NCBI RefSeq assembly: GCF_011378905.1
Contig: NZ_WTPY01000007.1
Span: forward strand, 1-64,000
Source: Paraglaciecola sp. 20A4
Lineage (GTDB): Bacteria; Pseudomonadota; Gammaproteobacteria; Enterobacterales; Alteromonadaceae
DNA length: 64,000 nt
Direction: 5' to 3'
Shown here in pieces: positions 27,724-40,292 of the stretch. Position 1 is the first letter of the stretch; each line of letters opens with the position of its first letter. The notes under the pieces were generated by a model. That model was not told the DNA's origin and did no database searches. It saw only the letters and a list, made by a program, of their open reading frames with translations. Made by a program: the position numbers and the translations under genes.

Positions 27724-29352
27724 GTGGATTCAGTGGAATACTTGCACGTCTTAATGGCCGGTTTAACGGCGATTATTCTGTTTATTTTTGGATTAGAGAA
27801 TTTTTCTAAAGAAATAGAGCGCCTTGCTGGAGATCATTTTAGAAAGTCGTTAAGTAACGCAACCAAGTGGCCAATTGTTGGCGTCATTATAGGTGCGCTT
27901 GTCACCATGGTTATTCAATCTAGTTCTGCAACGTCTGTGATTGCCATTGGACTGGTTAATGCTGGAGTGTTGTCTTTTAAAAATAGCGTCGGCATTATCT
28001 TTGGTAGCAATATCGGAACGACCGTAACGGCTCAACTTGTCGCTTTCAAGATGACTTATTTCGCTCCGGTATTTATTATTTTGGGATTTTTTGTCAGTTT
28101 ATTGCGTTCGCGTTATTCAATATTTGGCAAGGCTATCTTTTACTTCGGATTTGTCTTTTTTAGTTTGAACCTGATTTCCTCAAGTCTTGAACCTCTACAA
28201 CATTCTCCCGGCGTACTTAAATTTTTAACTGAGGCACATAATCCTTTGTATGCTATTGCGCTTGGCTGTTTATTTACTGCGTTAGTGCAATCGAGTTCTG
28301 TTACAACCGGATTAGCCATTATTTTGACTCAGCAAGGGCTGGTTAGCTTAGAAAATGCTGTTCCATTGATAATGGGGGCGAATATAGGTACCACATCTAC
28401 TGCACTTATCGCTATGTTCAATATGGATGTGTCCGCTAAAAAAGCAGCCTTGAGTCATTTTTTGTTTAATGTGGGTGGAGTCATGCTATTTACCCCATTG
28501 TTATTTTTATTTGGTGACAGGCTAGGCCAGTTCAATCAACACCCTGCGATTGCGCTTGCCAATATTCACCTTATTTTTAATCTCACTACCAGTCTTATAT
28601 TTACTCTAGCAATAGGCCCATTTACACGGATGGTCGATATGCTACTTGGGGAGGGTAAAATGGATTTTGAGCGATTAAATTTACCGACTTACGATGAGCA
28701 AGATGGTTTCGCGGAAATCGAAGATAAATTTACTCAGGCACAGGTTAAGTTATTTCGATTTCTTCAAGAAAACTACAATACGGTAACGTTAAGTATCGAA
28801 ACAAATTATGAAGGCGTTTATGAAGCAGCAGGTAAGCGACTAGAATACACCCAGTTTGTAAAAAATGAATATCTGCACTACTTCTCAAAAGTGGTTAGCG
28901 CGATAAAGCAAGAAGACGAGTCGAAGCAACTGATGACCCGTATAAATCGCTTTGACTATTTATTTCAAATACACGACTCAATTAATGACCTGTTTGATTC
29001 TAAGCGCATTATGAAAGAGCAATACATCGAGCTCAAAAGCGACGTTTTGCTTATTGTTAGAAGTTTATCTAGCCAGACATTAGAATATTTTGATGATATT
29101 GGTGATGCCATGGAAAACAAGCAAGCTATTAATGCTAAGTTGCTATCAAAAGCGTTACAGCACAATATTGATGACGCTAATCGGGCTCTACTGTTGTTAC
29201 TTATTGACCCCAAACGGGAAGACGCGGGGGCGTTAACTAACTTTGTTACCTATTCACAGCGAATGAAAGACAAGTTATACAACTTCGCCTCACTTACTCT
29301 TGATCAAGATGGCGCCAGTAACTCCCTCGAAAAATCTCACGAACCCGGGTAA
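27724..29352 (+). CDS. Na+/Pi cotransporter family protein with PhoU-like tail
   Basis: 542 residues, beginning at GTG (27724). Two inverted PNaS repeats carry the signatures QSSSAT (65-70) and QSSSVT (189-194), each followed by a G-x-NIGTT motif. Eight or nine membrane segments span about 8-300. Residues about 340-530 form helical PhoU-like repeats in the cytoplasm. It likely moves phosphate with sodium, or acts as a phosphate efflux or regulatory component. It stands alone. Confidence 0.87.
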   Translation: MDSVEYLHVLMAGLTAIILFIFGLENFSKEIERLAGDHFRKSLSNATKWPIVGVIIGALVTMVIQSSSATSVIAIGLVNAGVLSFKNSVGIIFGSNIGTTVTAQLVAFKMTYFAPVFIILGFFVSLLRSRYSIFGKAIFYFGFVFFSLNLISSSLEPLQHSPGVLKFLTEAHNPLYAIALGCLFTALVQSSSVTTGLAIILTQQGLVSLENAVPLIMGANIGTTSTALIAMFNMDVSAKKAALSHFLFNVGGVMLFTPLLFLFGDRLGQFNQHPAIALANIHLIFNLTTSLIFTLAIGPFTRMVDMLLGEGKMDFERLNLPTYDEQDGFAEIEDKFTQAQVKLFRFLQENYNTVTLSIETNYEGVYEAAGKRLEYTQFVKNEYLHYFSKVVSAIKQEDESKQLMTRINRFDYLFQIHDSINDLFDSKRIMKEQYIELKSDVLLIVRSLSSQTLEYFDDIGDAMENKQAINAKLLSKALQHNIDDANRALLLLLIDPKREDAGALTNFVTYSQRMKDKLYNFASLTLDQDGASNSLEKSHEPG

Positions 29353-29483
29353 ATGGAAAGGTTATCTATTATGTGCATCACGTGTATTCAGCACCTGCTT
29401 AAATCACTTAATGAATATTAGTACTGGTTAGATATTTACGGTATGGCCAATGTGGTTAGGCTTGTATAATAGGTTTTCGCTAT

Positions 29484-29507
29484 AAAAAAACCGCAGTTAA
29501 GCGGTTT
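29484..29507 (-). terminator. Intrinsic terminator of the RRM gene
   Basis: AAACCGC/GCGGTTT stem with loop AGTTAA; the A7 tract on the plus strand gives a U-run for the leftward transcript. Confidence 0.85.
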
Positions 29508-29540
29508 ATATATCAAATTGAGCGTGGTTTTAGCGAAAAT

Positions 29541-29810
29541 TTATTCGCTTGTTTTATCTTTATTTTCAACTTTATCGTCGGCTTTTTTAACGCGTATTTT
29601 ATTTGCACCTAAGGTATGGCTATTTAAGTTAATAGTTGCGGCTTTTGCGTCACCTATTTTTGGCATTTCAACAAAACCGAAGCCCTTTGAGCTTTTAGTG
29701 GCTGGGTCTTGCACGATAGTGCATGATTGCACAACACCATAGCCTTCAAATAATGTGCGTAATTCGTCTTCGGTGGTCGCTCTATCAAGGTTGCGGATCA
29801 ATAATTTCAT
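29541..29810 (-). CDS. Small RRM-type RNA-binding protein
   Basis: 89 residues from the ATG at 29810, with AAAGGT six bases upstream (the frame continues to a TTG at 29825). A single RNA recognition motif: RNP2 LLIRNL near residue 3 and RNP1 KGFGFVEM near 43. A charged tail (about 75-89) resembles cyanobacterial and marine bacterial glycine-poor RRM proteins linked to cold response. RNA targets are unknown. Confidence 0.9.
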   Translation of the reverse strand: MKLLIRNLDRATTEDELRTLFEGYGVVQSCTIVQDPATKSSKGFGFVEMPKIGDAKAATINLNSHTLGANKIRVKKADDKVENKDKTSE

Positions 29811-29825
29811 AGTAATACCTTTCAA

Positions 29826-30412
29826 AAATATAATACCTATATGGTAACAGCCTTTCAGTGGTATCCGTATGTGTTAATTGTGCCAGCGTATTTATGCTCT
29901 AAACCATAAAGAAAGATGCAAAGCAATTGTTGATACTTAAAGCGCATAAAAGTGCATAGAAGCGCATATTGATCTTGCGCATCAGGGTGAAAATTAGTGG
30001 GTAGGGGGATTGTCCGCGAAAAATAATTTACCTGAAAGCAGTAATATGAATTGGTTATATGCGCAGCTTTTACGTTAGCGTTGCCGCTATAATTAGCAAT
30101 ATTTAATATTACACCTTGCTGTTAAATATCGTTAACGTGCTGTTTTATTTTTTTGCTTTTACCTTTCTTAATTTCACTTTAGTCTATTAATTTAATACAT
30201 TTAAATGTTTTTAGCCGCTTTTTTTGAGTTTTAATGATTTATTTGAATTTATGTTTTTTCGGTTAATTTCGTCGAACGTGAATTTTAAATTGATATCTCT
30301 CAGTCTCCTGTTTGAACTTATTTTTAAGTCGTAAAATAAAAAATTACGCTATAAATTTATGAAAAATTAGGGGCTAGTATTTTTAAATTTGTTGTCCTAT
30401 TATCCGCATTCG
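29826..30412. other. AT-rich intergenic region upstream of the thiamine riboswitch
   Basis: No gene seen. It contains a small cluster of GCGCAT/GTGCAT boxes (29942-29982) of unknown meaning and should include the promoters of the RRM gene (leftward) and of the thi operon (rightward). Confidence 0.5.
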
Positions 30413-32456
<2,044 letters not shown>

Positions 32457-32461
32457 GCAAG

Positions 32462-33622
32462 GTGAGCGAAAGTCATCAGGGTAAAATACGTATTGCCATT
32501 GTTGGGGCAGGGATCATGGGTCGAACACTGGCTTGGCAATTACTCAATCAAGCCAAATCAGTGGCTATTACAGTGTTTGACAAAGATCCAATTAGCCATG
32601 GCGGAGCAGCGGCATATACCGCTGCGGGCATGTTGTCGCCATACAGCGAATTGGAAAGTACAGAGCTGAGTATTTTTAATATGGGGCTGGCGTCATTGAC
32701 GCGCTGGCCTAGTGTGATTGCGAGCCTATCGAAACAAACGCACAGACAGGTTGACCTATTTTCTATTGGCACAGTGGTGGTGTCACATCAACAAGATCAG
32801 GTGGACTTTCAACGTTTTCAGCAACAAGTAGCCATGAAACTACCGGATTACATTCATGATGATATGGGGCGACACATGCAGCTCCTGAATCAATCGGCCC
32901 TTGGTCAACTTGCGCCGCAATTAGCCAAGCGTTTTGATTACGGTGTGTATTTACCCAATGAAGCTTGGCTAGATAATGGCCAAGTTATGGCTACGTTTGG
33001 CGAGTACCTGCTTAACGCTGGTGTTGATTGGCAGGAAAATAGCCATGTTAGTCATATTGAAAACTGTGTTCAGCAAGACCAATCATTTGGCGCAACAGTA
33101 TGCGTGGCATCCGCTAAGCAGACGTTTGATTACGTTATAGATTGCCGAGGCATTGGGGCTAAACAAGATATGCAAGGATTGCGAGGCGTAAGAGGAGAAG
33201 TCATCACTTTGCATGCACCGCAAGTTACACTTAAGCATGCTGTGCGACTTATTCACCCCAGATACAAGTTGTATATTGCGCCGCGACGAGATAATCACTT
33301 TGTGATTGGGGCAAGTCAAATTGAAAGCGAAGATGATGGACCTATCAGTGTGCGTTCTGCTCTTGAATTACTGTCGGCTGCGTACTCCATCGACCCCGGC
33401 TTTGGTGATGCTCAAATCGTTAAGTTAGCGGCGAATTGTCGCCCAGCTTTTAGCGATAACTTACCGAGAATTTCCTGCAAGCAGCGTGTTATACATATAA
33501 ATGGTCTCTTCCGCCACGGTTATCTTTTGGCTCCTATTATCGCCGAACAAGCCTGTAAACGGTTGTTCCAAATTGATTTTAAATCGCCCTTTACGAATCT
33601 AATTGAGGAGGTTGCATGTTGA
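32462..33622 (+). CDS. thiO: Glycine oxidase ThiO (FAD-dependent)
   Basis: 386 residues, GTG start 5 bp after thiC. The dinucleotide-binding motif VGAGIMG (about 14-20) and the DAO-type C-terminal NGLFRHGYLLAPI support an FAD amine oxidase. ThiO makes dehydroglycine from glycine with O2 for thiazole synthesis. It takes the place of the anaerobic radical enzyme ThiH, which is absent here, consistent with aerobic growth. Its end overlaps the thiS start. Confidence 0.9.
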   Translation: MSESHQGKIRIAIVGAGIMGRTLAWQLLNQAKSVAITVFDKDPISHGGAAAYTAAGMLSPYSELESTELSIFNMGLASLTRWPSVIASLSKQTHRQVDLFSIGTVVVSHQQDQVDFQRFQQQVAMKLPDYIHDDMGRHMQLLNQSALGQLAPQLAKRFDYGVYLPNEAWLDNGQVMATFGEYLLNAGVDWQENSHVSHIENCVQQDQSFGATVCVASAKQTFDYVIDCRGIGAKQDMQGLRGVRGEVITLHAPQVTLKHAVRLIHPRYKLYIAPRRDNHFVIGASQIESEDDGPISVRSALELLSAAYSIDPGFGDAQIVKLAANCRPAFSDNLPRISCKQRVIHINGLFRHGYLLAPIIAEQACKRLFQIDFKSPFTNLIEEVAC

Positions 33623-33813
33623 CCATATTATTCAATGGTGAGCACTATCAGGTTAAAAGTGCAGCACTGAAATATGTATTAATTGAGTTAGATGCCCCAG
33701 CACTATGCGCAGTAGCAGTGAATGGTCAGTTTGTACCTAAAGCAGAGCACGAAAATGTCATGCTGAGGGATCAAGATACCCTTGATGCCTTCACGCCCAT
33801 GCAGGGGGGATAA
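33616..33813 (+). CDS. thiS: Sulfur carrier protein ThiS
   Basis: 65 residues ending in the required Gly-Gly. It is a ubiquitin-like fold whose C-terminus is adenylated and thiocarboxylated by ThiF and then donates sulfur to ThiG. A strong GAGGAGG ribosome-binding site lies inside the end of thiO, and the reading frames overlap by 7 bases. Confidence 0.96.
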   Translation: MLTILFNGEHYQVKSAALKYVLIELDAPALCAVAVNGQFVPKAEHENVMLRDQDTLDAFTPMQGG

Positions 33814-33815
33814 TT

Positions 33816-34619
33816 ATGAGTTGGCAACTTGCTGATGTGATCCTCAATAGTCGGTTTTTAATCGGTTCGTCTATTTACCCTTCGCCTTACATTATGAGCC
33901 AAGCTATCAAAGCATCATCTGCCGAAGTGGTGACCGTATCACTTCGTCGTCAATCACCTGAATATAAAGGTGGTGATGAATTCTGGCAGCATATTGAACG
34001 CCTGAACTGCCATGTTTTACCCAACACAGCAGGCTGTTATAGCGCTAAAGATGCCATAAATACCGCTAATATGGCACGAGAGTTATTTGCGACAAATTGG
34101 ATAAAGCTTGAGGTGTTAGGGGACGAGTATAACTTACAGCCTGATCCCTTTGCGCTATTAGAGGCCACTAAGGAGTTAATATCCCAAGGCTTTCAAGTGT
34201 TCCCATATGCTACGGACGATCTTGTGCTCGCTGAGCGCTTGGTGGCGGCAGGTTGCAAAATTGTTATGCCCTGGGGAGCACCTATTGGCACAGGCAGAGG
34301 ATTGATGAATCCTTATGCCTTAAAAACGCTTAGAGCGAGATTACCCGACACTATCTTGATTGTTGATGCAGGAATCGGTGCGCCATCTCATGCGGCAAGC
34401 GTCATGGAAATGGGGTTTGATGGCGTGTTATTAAATACCGCGGTTGCCGAAGCGAGTGATCCCAGTCTTATGGCCAGCGCATTTCGTGATGCAATAATTG
34501 CGGGTCGTGCTGGTTTTGAGGCGGGGATAATGCAACAACGGGACTTAGCCAAACCTAGCACGCCAGTGTTAGGTACACCTTTTTGGCATCAAACGCTGCC
34601 CATACGTGAGGGGCGATAG
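33816..34619 (+). CDS. thiG: Thiazole synthase ThiG
   Basis: 267 residues, TIM-barrel thiazole synthase. The Schiff-base lysine lies in WIKLEVLGD (near 98), followed by TNWIKLE-type and GAPIGTGRG phosphate-binding motifs. It joins DXP, dehydroglycine and ThiS sulfur into the thiazole phosphate. It starts 2 bp after thiS and ends directly before thiDE. Confidence 0.96.
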   Translation: MSWQLADVILNSRFLIGSSIYPSPYIMSQAIKASSAEVVTVSLRRQSPEYKGGDEFWQHIERLNCHVLPNTAGCYSAKDAINTANMARELFATNWIKLEVLGDEYNLQPDPFALLEATKELISQGFQVFPYATDDLVLAERLVAAGCKIVMPWGAPIGTGRGLMNPYALKTLRARLPDTILIVDAGIGAPSHAASVMEMGFDGVLLNTAVAEASDPSLMASAFRDAIIAGRAGFEAGIMQQRDLAKPSTPVLGTPFWHQTLPIREGR

Positions 34620-36224
34620 ATGATAAGCAGCTTAGCTGATGTCAGTCATCCATATACGAAGGCAAGTAAACCATCGGTATTAACCTTTTCGGGTAGCGAT
34701 AGTGCTGGGCTTGCGGGTATGCAAATGGACGTAAAAGTACAACATGCTCTTGGCGCGCATTGTCTGAGTGTGATTACCGCCGTTACTGCGCAGAACAATC
34801 AGCAAATGTTAGCAATACAAGCCATTGACCGTGACATGTTTAACGCGCAGATACGCGCGCTGTCGGTATTTTCTGCTAGGGCTATCAAAACCGGTTTAAT
34901 CGCAAATAACGAACAAGCGCACATTATTGCGCATACCCAACAAGCCCTTGGTATCCCGCTTATTTTCGATCCTGTAAGACAGGCAACAAACGGCGGCGCT
35001 CTAAGGACTGATAGTAGCCTGAACAAAGATACGATTAGCGATATAATGTTACCCCACTGCACCTTAGTTACACCTAATATCCCAGAAGCAGAAAAGCTCG
35101 CGGGTATATCAATTAGAGATGCTATCGATATTAAAAATGCCGCTCAGATGATTGTCGCTAAGGGTGTCAAGGCTGTCTTAATAAAAGGCGGGCACGCAGC
35201 GAACGATGGACACATAGTAGCGGACTATTTTTGTACATCTGATGAACAATTTTGGCTTAAAAACGAGCGAGTTGAAACACGGCACACTCGCGGAACAGGT
35301 TGTGCCCTTGCATCAGCCATTGCCAGTTGTTTGGCTCTGGGGTATTGCCTTAAAGATGCACTGGTAATCGCTAAAATGACAATTACTCAAGGCTTATTAA
35401 GTGCAAAAGGACTAAGCATTGAAAAAGGTATTTCAAGTGGCTTTGAAAAAGACAACGAAAATGAGCTAGCAAAAGGTCCGGTGAACGTGCAGGCCTTTCC
35501 AGACAAAGAAACAAGCTTACCTATTTTACTTTTTGATGCTCAACATGATGTATGTTCTTCTGAACACGCAAGTAAACATCAAATATTACCGCCATTTCCT
35601 GATATTGGCGACACACCTTTGGGTTTATACCCTATTGTTGATCGCGCTGCATGGCTTGAAACGTTGTTACCCTTGGGGGTGAGCACTATCCAGTTAAGGA
35701 TCAAGGATTTAACCGGGCAAGCTCTTGAAGATGAAATATCTTTAGCCGTTTGCATTGCCAAGCGCTTTCAGTGTCGATTATTTATTAACGATTATTGGCA
35801 ATTGGCTATTAAGCATGGTGCATATGGTGTGCATTTGGGTCAAGAAGATCTGATACGAGCGAAGAGTGATAGGGTTAAGCAAATTACGCAAATCTATGCT
35901 GCTGGGCTGCGGCTTGGTATTAGTACTCATTGTCATTTCGAGGTCGCTACGGCCCATGGATTTCGACCTTCTTATATTGCTTATGGGCCGGTATTTGCGA
36001 CTAACAGTAAAGATATGCCTTGGGTGCCTCAAGGGTTAAAAGGGCTCGAATACTGGCAGAAATTGCTAGATTATCCGCTTGTCGCCATAGGGGGTATTGA
36101 TCAACTAAGGGCGCAAAAAATCCATGCTTTAGGCGTATCGGGTATTGCGATGATAAGCCAAATTACCCACGCGGAGGATCCGATTGCCGCCACAAAAGCT
36201 CTGTTGGCGATTACACAAAAATGA
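34620..36224 (+). CDS. thiDE: Fused HMP-P kinase / thiamine phosphate synthase ThiDE
   Basis: 534 residues, two enzymes in one chain. Residues about 15-260 are ThiD: TFSGSDSAGLAGMQMDVK near the N-terminus and the GTGCALASAIA anion hole near 227. Residues about 330-530 are ThiE: QLRIKD, INDYW, GVHLGQEDL, GPVFAT and the final AIGGI. A divergent linker of about 65 residues joins them. The fusion would phosphorylate HMP-P and couple HMP-PP to the thiazole. It starts right at the thiG stop and overlaps thiF by 4 bases. Confidence 0.94.
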   Translation: MISSLADVSHPYTKASKPSVLTFSGSDSAGLAGMQMDVKVQHALGAHCLSVITAVTAQNNQQMLAIQAIDRDMFNAQIRALSVFSARAIKTGLIANNEQAHIIAHTQQALGIPLIFDPVRQATNGGALRTDSSLNKDTISDIMLPHCTLVTPNIPEAEKLAGISIRDAIDIKNAAQMIVAKGVKAVLIKGGHAANDGHIVADYFCTSDEQFWLKNERVETRHTRGTGCALASAIASCLALGYCLKDALVIAKMTITQGLLSAKGLSIEKGISSGFEKDNENELAKGPVNVQAFPDKETSLPILLFDAQHDVCSSEHASKHQILPPFPDIGDTPLGLYPIVDRAAWLETLLPLGVSTIQLRIKDLTGQALEDEISLAVCIAKRFQCRLFINDYWQLAIKHGAYGVHLGQEDLIRAKSDRVKQITQIYAAGLRLGISTHCHFEVATAHGFRPSYIAYGPVFATNSKDMPWVPQGLKGLEYWQKLLDYPLVAIGGIDQLRAQKIHALGVSGIAMISQITHAEDPIAATKALLAITQK

Positions 36225-37426
36225 GTATATTTAGTGCAGGTGAATGGCAACAATATCAGCGCCACGTGCAGTTGCACGAAGTGGGTGTTATCGGTCAGCA
36301 ACGCTTAAAAAATGCGCGTGTCTTGATTGTTGGCGCCGGTGGCTTAGGATGCCCCGTCGCGCAGTATTTGGGCGCTGCTGGGGTGGGGCATATTACTTTG
36401 ATTGATAATGACCTTATTGCACAATCAAATTTACACCGCCAAATACTGTTTGGGTATAACGATATCGGCCAAGCTAAAGCTCAGGTGACGGCTAAGCGCC
36501 TGATGGCAAATAATCCATTTATCGAGGTTCAAGCAATTGTGACGTATTTGAATCCACTCAATGTAGAGGAGTTAGTCACAAGCGCGGATATTGTGCTCGA
36601 TTGCAGCGATAACTTCGCTACTCGTTTGCTTATCAATCAAGCTTGTGTGCACTTTAAAACCCCTTGGATATATGCCAGTGTCTTAGGTTTGAACGGACAA
36701 GTTGCTCTGTTTACTGCTGAAACTGCCTGTTTTCACTGTGTGTTTCCTGAGATCTCTCCTGATATACCTGATTGCAATGGGGCTGGGGTGCTCAGTACCG
36801 TGCCGGGGTTATTGGGTATTGTACAGGCCAATACTTGTCTGCATTTTTTACTCGGCACTGTAGAGGCGTATCAAGGCAAGTTGCAGCTTTATGATGGTGC
36901 TCGTAATTATTTTCGGGCGATTGCGCTGGCAAAAAATGAGGAGTGTGCATGTTGCGGTATCACAACAAAACATACTCACGGTCAGCGTCTTCTCAACAGA
37001 CCAACTGGCACTGCTGTACCTGATGCTCATACAAAAATTGATACCATGGCGCTAAGCAAAAATAGCGCATCACAAAAGCGCGTATGTGAAACCAACTTAC
37101 AGTCGGATACATTAACGCCAGAGGTTTTTGTTCAAAGGCTTTCCCAAACGAACAATCTATTATTAATTGATGTGAGAAGTCGATTGGAGCATCAAGGTTT
37201 CAACATAGGGGGGCAGTGCATGGGTGATAGTGGCGATTTCATAGACGCCGTCAGAAAGTCATTCCCTGATGTTATTCGCCCAATATTTCTGTATTGTCAA
37301 TCCGGTGTACGCAGTAGCAAGGCTGGTGAAAATTTGCGTTCACTGGGCTATCTTCGAGTTTATGATTTAAAAGGTGGCCTAGCAGAGCTGCTGACTCATG
37401 AGCATTTACGTGAGAATTTACTATAA
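36221..37426 (+). CDS. thiF: ThiF adenylyltransferase with C-terminal rhodanese domain
   Basis: 401 residues. The E1-like domain (about 1-250) has the nucleotide motif GAGGLGC and a zinc-type CACC motif. The last 110 residues are a rhodanese domain with candidate persulfide Cys359 in YCQSGVRS. It adenylates ThiS; the rhodanese can deliver the sulfur that ThiI supplies in E. coli. The start ATG overlaps the thiDE stop (ATGA). A MoeB-like homologue without rhodanese lies at 46378. Confidence 0.92.
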   Translation: MSIFSAGEWQQYQRHVQLHEVGVIGQQRLKNARVLIVGAGGLGCPVAQYLGAAGVGHITLIDNDLIAQSNLHRQILFGYNDIGQAKAQVTAKRLMANNPFIEVQAIVTYLNPLNVEELVTSADIVLDCSDNFATRLLINQACVHFKTPWIYASVLGLNGQVALFTAETACFHCVFPEISPDIPDCNGAGVLSTVPGLLGIVQANTCLHFLLGTVEAYQGKLQLYDGARNYFRAIALAKNEECACCGITTKHTHGQRLLNRPTGTAVPDAHTKIDTMALSKNSASQKRVCETNLQSDTLTPEVFVQRLSQTNNLLLIDVRSRLEHQGFNIGGQCMGDSGDFIDAVRKSFPDVIRPIFLYCQSGVRSSKAGENLRSLGYLRVYDLKGGLAELLTHEHLRENLL

Positions 37427-37675
37427 GCTAGAGTCGTTTTTACTATCACTCAATAATCGGTGCTGTTCACTACCGCGAATAATGACAGTTATGATTAACT
37501 GCAAATAAACGATTTGAGCATCGACTTGCAAGGCCAATCTTTCAACAACTCCTAGGTCGAAACTATCTTTTTTATGGGCCGTTAGGTTATAAAATTCAAC
37601 TAATCGTATTTGATCAACTCCGAACTACCGACCACACTTATTGCTCATTACCGATAATATGAAGAAGAACTAGAA

Positions 37676-38053
37676 ATGAGTAACCCAGTCGGATGGTTTG
37701 AAATTTATGTGAATGATATACAAAGGGCAAAACTATTTTATGAAGCGGTGCTAAAGGGACGTTTAGAGCCGTTAACCGTCCCTTCAGACGATCCTGCCCA
37801 AATGTGGGTATTTCCTTCTGATATGGAACATTACGGCGCATCTGGTGCGTTAGTTAAAATGGATGGTGTCACCGCCGGTGGCAATAGCACGCTGGTTTAT
37901 TTTAATTGCGAAGACTGTGCCATTGAGGAAAGCCGCGTTGAAGAAGCTGGTGGTAAAATTGAAAGGGCAAAAATGTCAATAGGTGAATATGGCTTTTGCA
38001 CCCTTGCAACTGACACTGAAGGTAATATGTTCGGCCTACACTCTGAACTATGA
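37676..38053 (+). CDS. VOC-family (glyoxalase/bleomycin-resistance fold) protein
   Basis: 125 residues, beginning with the typical WFEIYVNDIQRAKLFYEAVL segment and ending TDTEGNMFGLHS. The two beta-alpha-beta-beta-beta modules form a small metal-binding or ligand-binding barrel. Relatives are annotated as glyoxalase-like; no substrate can be given. It stands alone. Confidence 0.85.
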   Translation: MSNPVGWFEIYVNDIQRAKLFYEAVLKGRLEPLTVPSDDPAQMWVFPSDMEHYGASGALVKMDGVTAGGNSTLVYFNCEDCAIEESRVEEAGGKIERAKMSIGEYGFCTLATDTEGNMFGLHSEL

Positions 38054-38451
38054 TAAGTGATAAAAAAATGGCTCGGCTGTTATCGGTCGAAACTCGATCA
38101 AGTTACGTAAATAATATGAGTATAAAGGCGCTGTTTTAGAATGTAGCGCTCTTCCTGTATTTATTTTGCGCAGATTTAAAACATAGCTTTTGTGAAGTGT
38201 AGCTGCTTAATACTCTAAATTATTACGTATGTGGGTGGGCATGGCTTAGCGCCAAGGATTGTGGTTGAAACTTGATTGCCTATAATTAAGTTGTGTAGGT
38301 TTTATAACTTGCTAGGGTAAATGAGTTGTAAGGCCCAATGCCAAATTCGTCTGGCTAAAAAATATGAAAAGAGCTCGTTATCCGTAAGCTACGTTTCGCT
38401 GGGTTAATGCTGGGTTGTTTGCTAGTATAATTTATCCACATTTTTAGATGA
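38054..38451. other. Intergenic region before the second diguanylate cyclase
   Basis: No gene seen. It ends with TATAAT (38425-38430) close to the ATG at 38448 that may be the intended start of the next gene. Confidence 0.5.
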
Positions 38452-38532
38452 AATATACTGAAAAATTCAACCAACAAAAACCACGAAAACGACGGTGATG
38501 CTGACTCGGCTGGTAAGCTAAATAACCTATCC

Positions 38533-39945
38533 TTGCCTTTCAAACCGGTCAAATATCTCTCTCAGCCTGGCCGTGCTCGCAATGCTATTTTGATATGGTT
38601 ACTGGTATGTGCCATCAGTATTGCTCTCAGTACCCTTACACGTTATCTAAACTGGACTGGTATTAATCTCAATGTATTTGGGATTACCTTACACATGACA
38701 ATCTATATTCCAACCTTGATCTGTATTCCCATTGTACTTTGGTATGGGTATTTATGGGGAGCAATTGTGGCTTACTTGGCCAGCTTTACTGTAGCGTTGG
38801 TAGGGGGGATGCCGTTGTATTGGGCGTTAATTTTTGCATTTTCTAATCCATTAGGATTATTGATGTATTCGCTGTTTTATCGTGTGTCTCAGCTTCGCAC
38901 TGACATGCGCGGTTCGAACGCTATTGTTGGTTTCGTACTGATCTCATTGCTGGCTTCACTAGCCGGCTCTACTGGTTCTTTTATTTGGACTCACACCAAT
39001 CAAATTGGCATCCATCAGACGTTTGCCGTTTGGCAAGGTTGGTGGTTGGGAGAGTGGCTTCATTCCTTACTCATTGTTTTACCAATACTATATTTTTCAA
39101 GCTCTTATGTGCAAGCGTGGCTTCATCCTTTAAAAGATAAAGACGCGGTCTTTACGAACACCCGAAAGACAGTCACAGTGGCGATTTCGAGCTTATTGGT
39201 CGTACTAGTCGGGTACGTTTTGACGGCTAGGATGTTCAGTGTCAAGCAGGCTGAAGAAGCCATAAAATTAATAGATCAACCACTTATATCTGAACACATT
39301 TCTAATGCCGTTGATGGAATGTCATATCCTTTATTTGTGCTAATCGTAGTAATGCTCGCAATGGCGTTTTTAGGCTATCAGGTTGTTTTATATTTTAATC
39401 GAGTGTTGCTAGCGGCTAATGAAAAATTGTCTGAACAGAATATTACACTTGAATCACTCGCCAATGTCGATAGTTTAACGGGCATATTCAATCGCCGCAA
39501 AGCGATGGAGTTTTTTGAACTCGAATTTTTAAGGGCAAAACGAACGCAAAAATGGCTATGTGTCATGATGTTAGACGTAGATCATTTTAAGTCTATAAAC
39601 GATACGTTCGGTCACCTAGTAGGTGACGAAGTACTCGTTGATATTGCGAAGCAAGTCAAAGCCAATTTAAGGCCCTATGATCTAGCTGGACGCTACGGCG
39701 GCGAAGAATTCATCCTCGTACTGCCCAGCACTTCTTTGGATGAAGCAGTTCAGGTTGGTGAGCGTATTCGCCAAACGATAAAAGACGCCATCATCGAGAT
39801 AAATGGCCTGGAAATCCATGTGACGATGAGTATTGGTATTTCGTCTTACCACGAAGATGATTCAAACTCTGCGCAATCATTAACGCGTGCTGATGACGCA
39901 TTATTTAGAGCCAAGCGTGCTGGACGTAATTGTGTCGTATTTTAA
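38533..39945 (+). CDS. Membrane diguanylate cyclase (GGDEF), start uncertain
   Basis: 470 residues counted from a TTG at 38533. Residues about 15-200 hold several hydrophobic segments of MASE1-like character, followed by one more near 275-295. The GGDEF domain starts near 315 (DSLTGIFNRR), with GGEEF at 389-393 and the inhibitory RPYD five residues earlier. No ATG exists in frame before residue 55. The frame extends upstream to 38452 and would join an ATG at 38448 if one A were lost from the A5 run at 38461-38465; see findings. The catalytic part is intact. Confidence 0.85.
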   Translation: MPFKPVKYLSQPGRARNAILIWLLVCAISIALSTLTRYLNWTGINLNVFGITLHMTIYIPTLICIPIVLWYGYLWGAIVAYLASFTVALVGGMPLYWALIFAFSNPLGLLMYSLFYRVSQLRTDMRGSNAIVGFVLISLLASLAGSTGSFIWTHTNQIGIHQTFAVWQGWWLGEWLHSLLIVLPILYFSSSYVQAWLHPLKDKDAVFTNTRKTVTVAISSLLVVLVGYVLTARMFSVKQAEEAIKLIDQPLISEHISNAVDGMSYPLFVLIVVMLAMAFLGYQVVLYFNRVLLAANEKLSEQNITLESLANVDSLTGIFNRRKAMEFFELEFLRAKRTQKWLCVMMLDVDHFKSINDTFGHLVGDEVLVDIAKQVKANLRPYDLAGRYGGEEFILVLPSTSLDEAVQVGERIRQTIKDAIIEINGLEIHVTMSIGISSYHEDDSNSAQSLTRADDALFRAKRAGRNCVVF

Positions 39946-40292
39946 TATCTATTGGGAAGTGACTACCGAAAAGCCGTGTAATCGACCCGCCGATAATAGA
40001 TTGACCCTACTGGGTAGTTGATTAGTTAGTTAGATAGATAGAGCTATGAACGAATTGCAAACTATCAGTGGGACAAATATTAAATACATCTTAGAACGTA
40101 GCAGACACTAAAATATAACGCATAAATTCCCTACGGATCATATTATGTATAACGAGGCTTGGCACTTATCAAGGGGGCAAATGGGCTTGGGTAAATTTAT
40201 TCTGGACTAATTTTATAGCGCCTTCTAAAGCACTATTTTCTCTTTCTTCAACATGAGAAGATAATCATTTATTTAACCCAGCAAGTAAAATT
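39946..40292. other. Intergenic region with a tetranucleotide tract
   Basis: No gene seen. Three TTAG and two ATAG units run from 40022 to 40041, a short simple-sequence tract upstream of the small secreted protein gene. Confidence 0.5.

Noticed and set aside
29942-29982. GCGCAT/GTGCAT boxes as replication iterons
   Set aside because: Spacing is irregular and there is no replication gene nearby.
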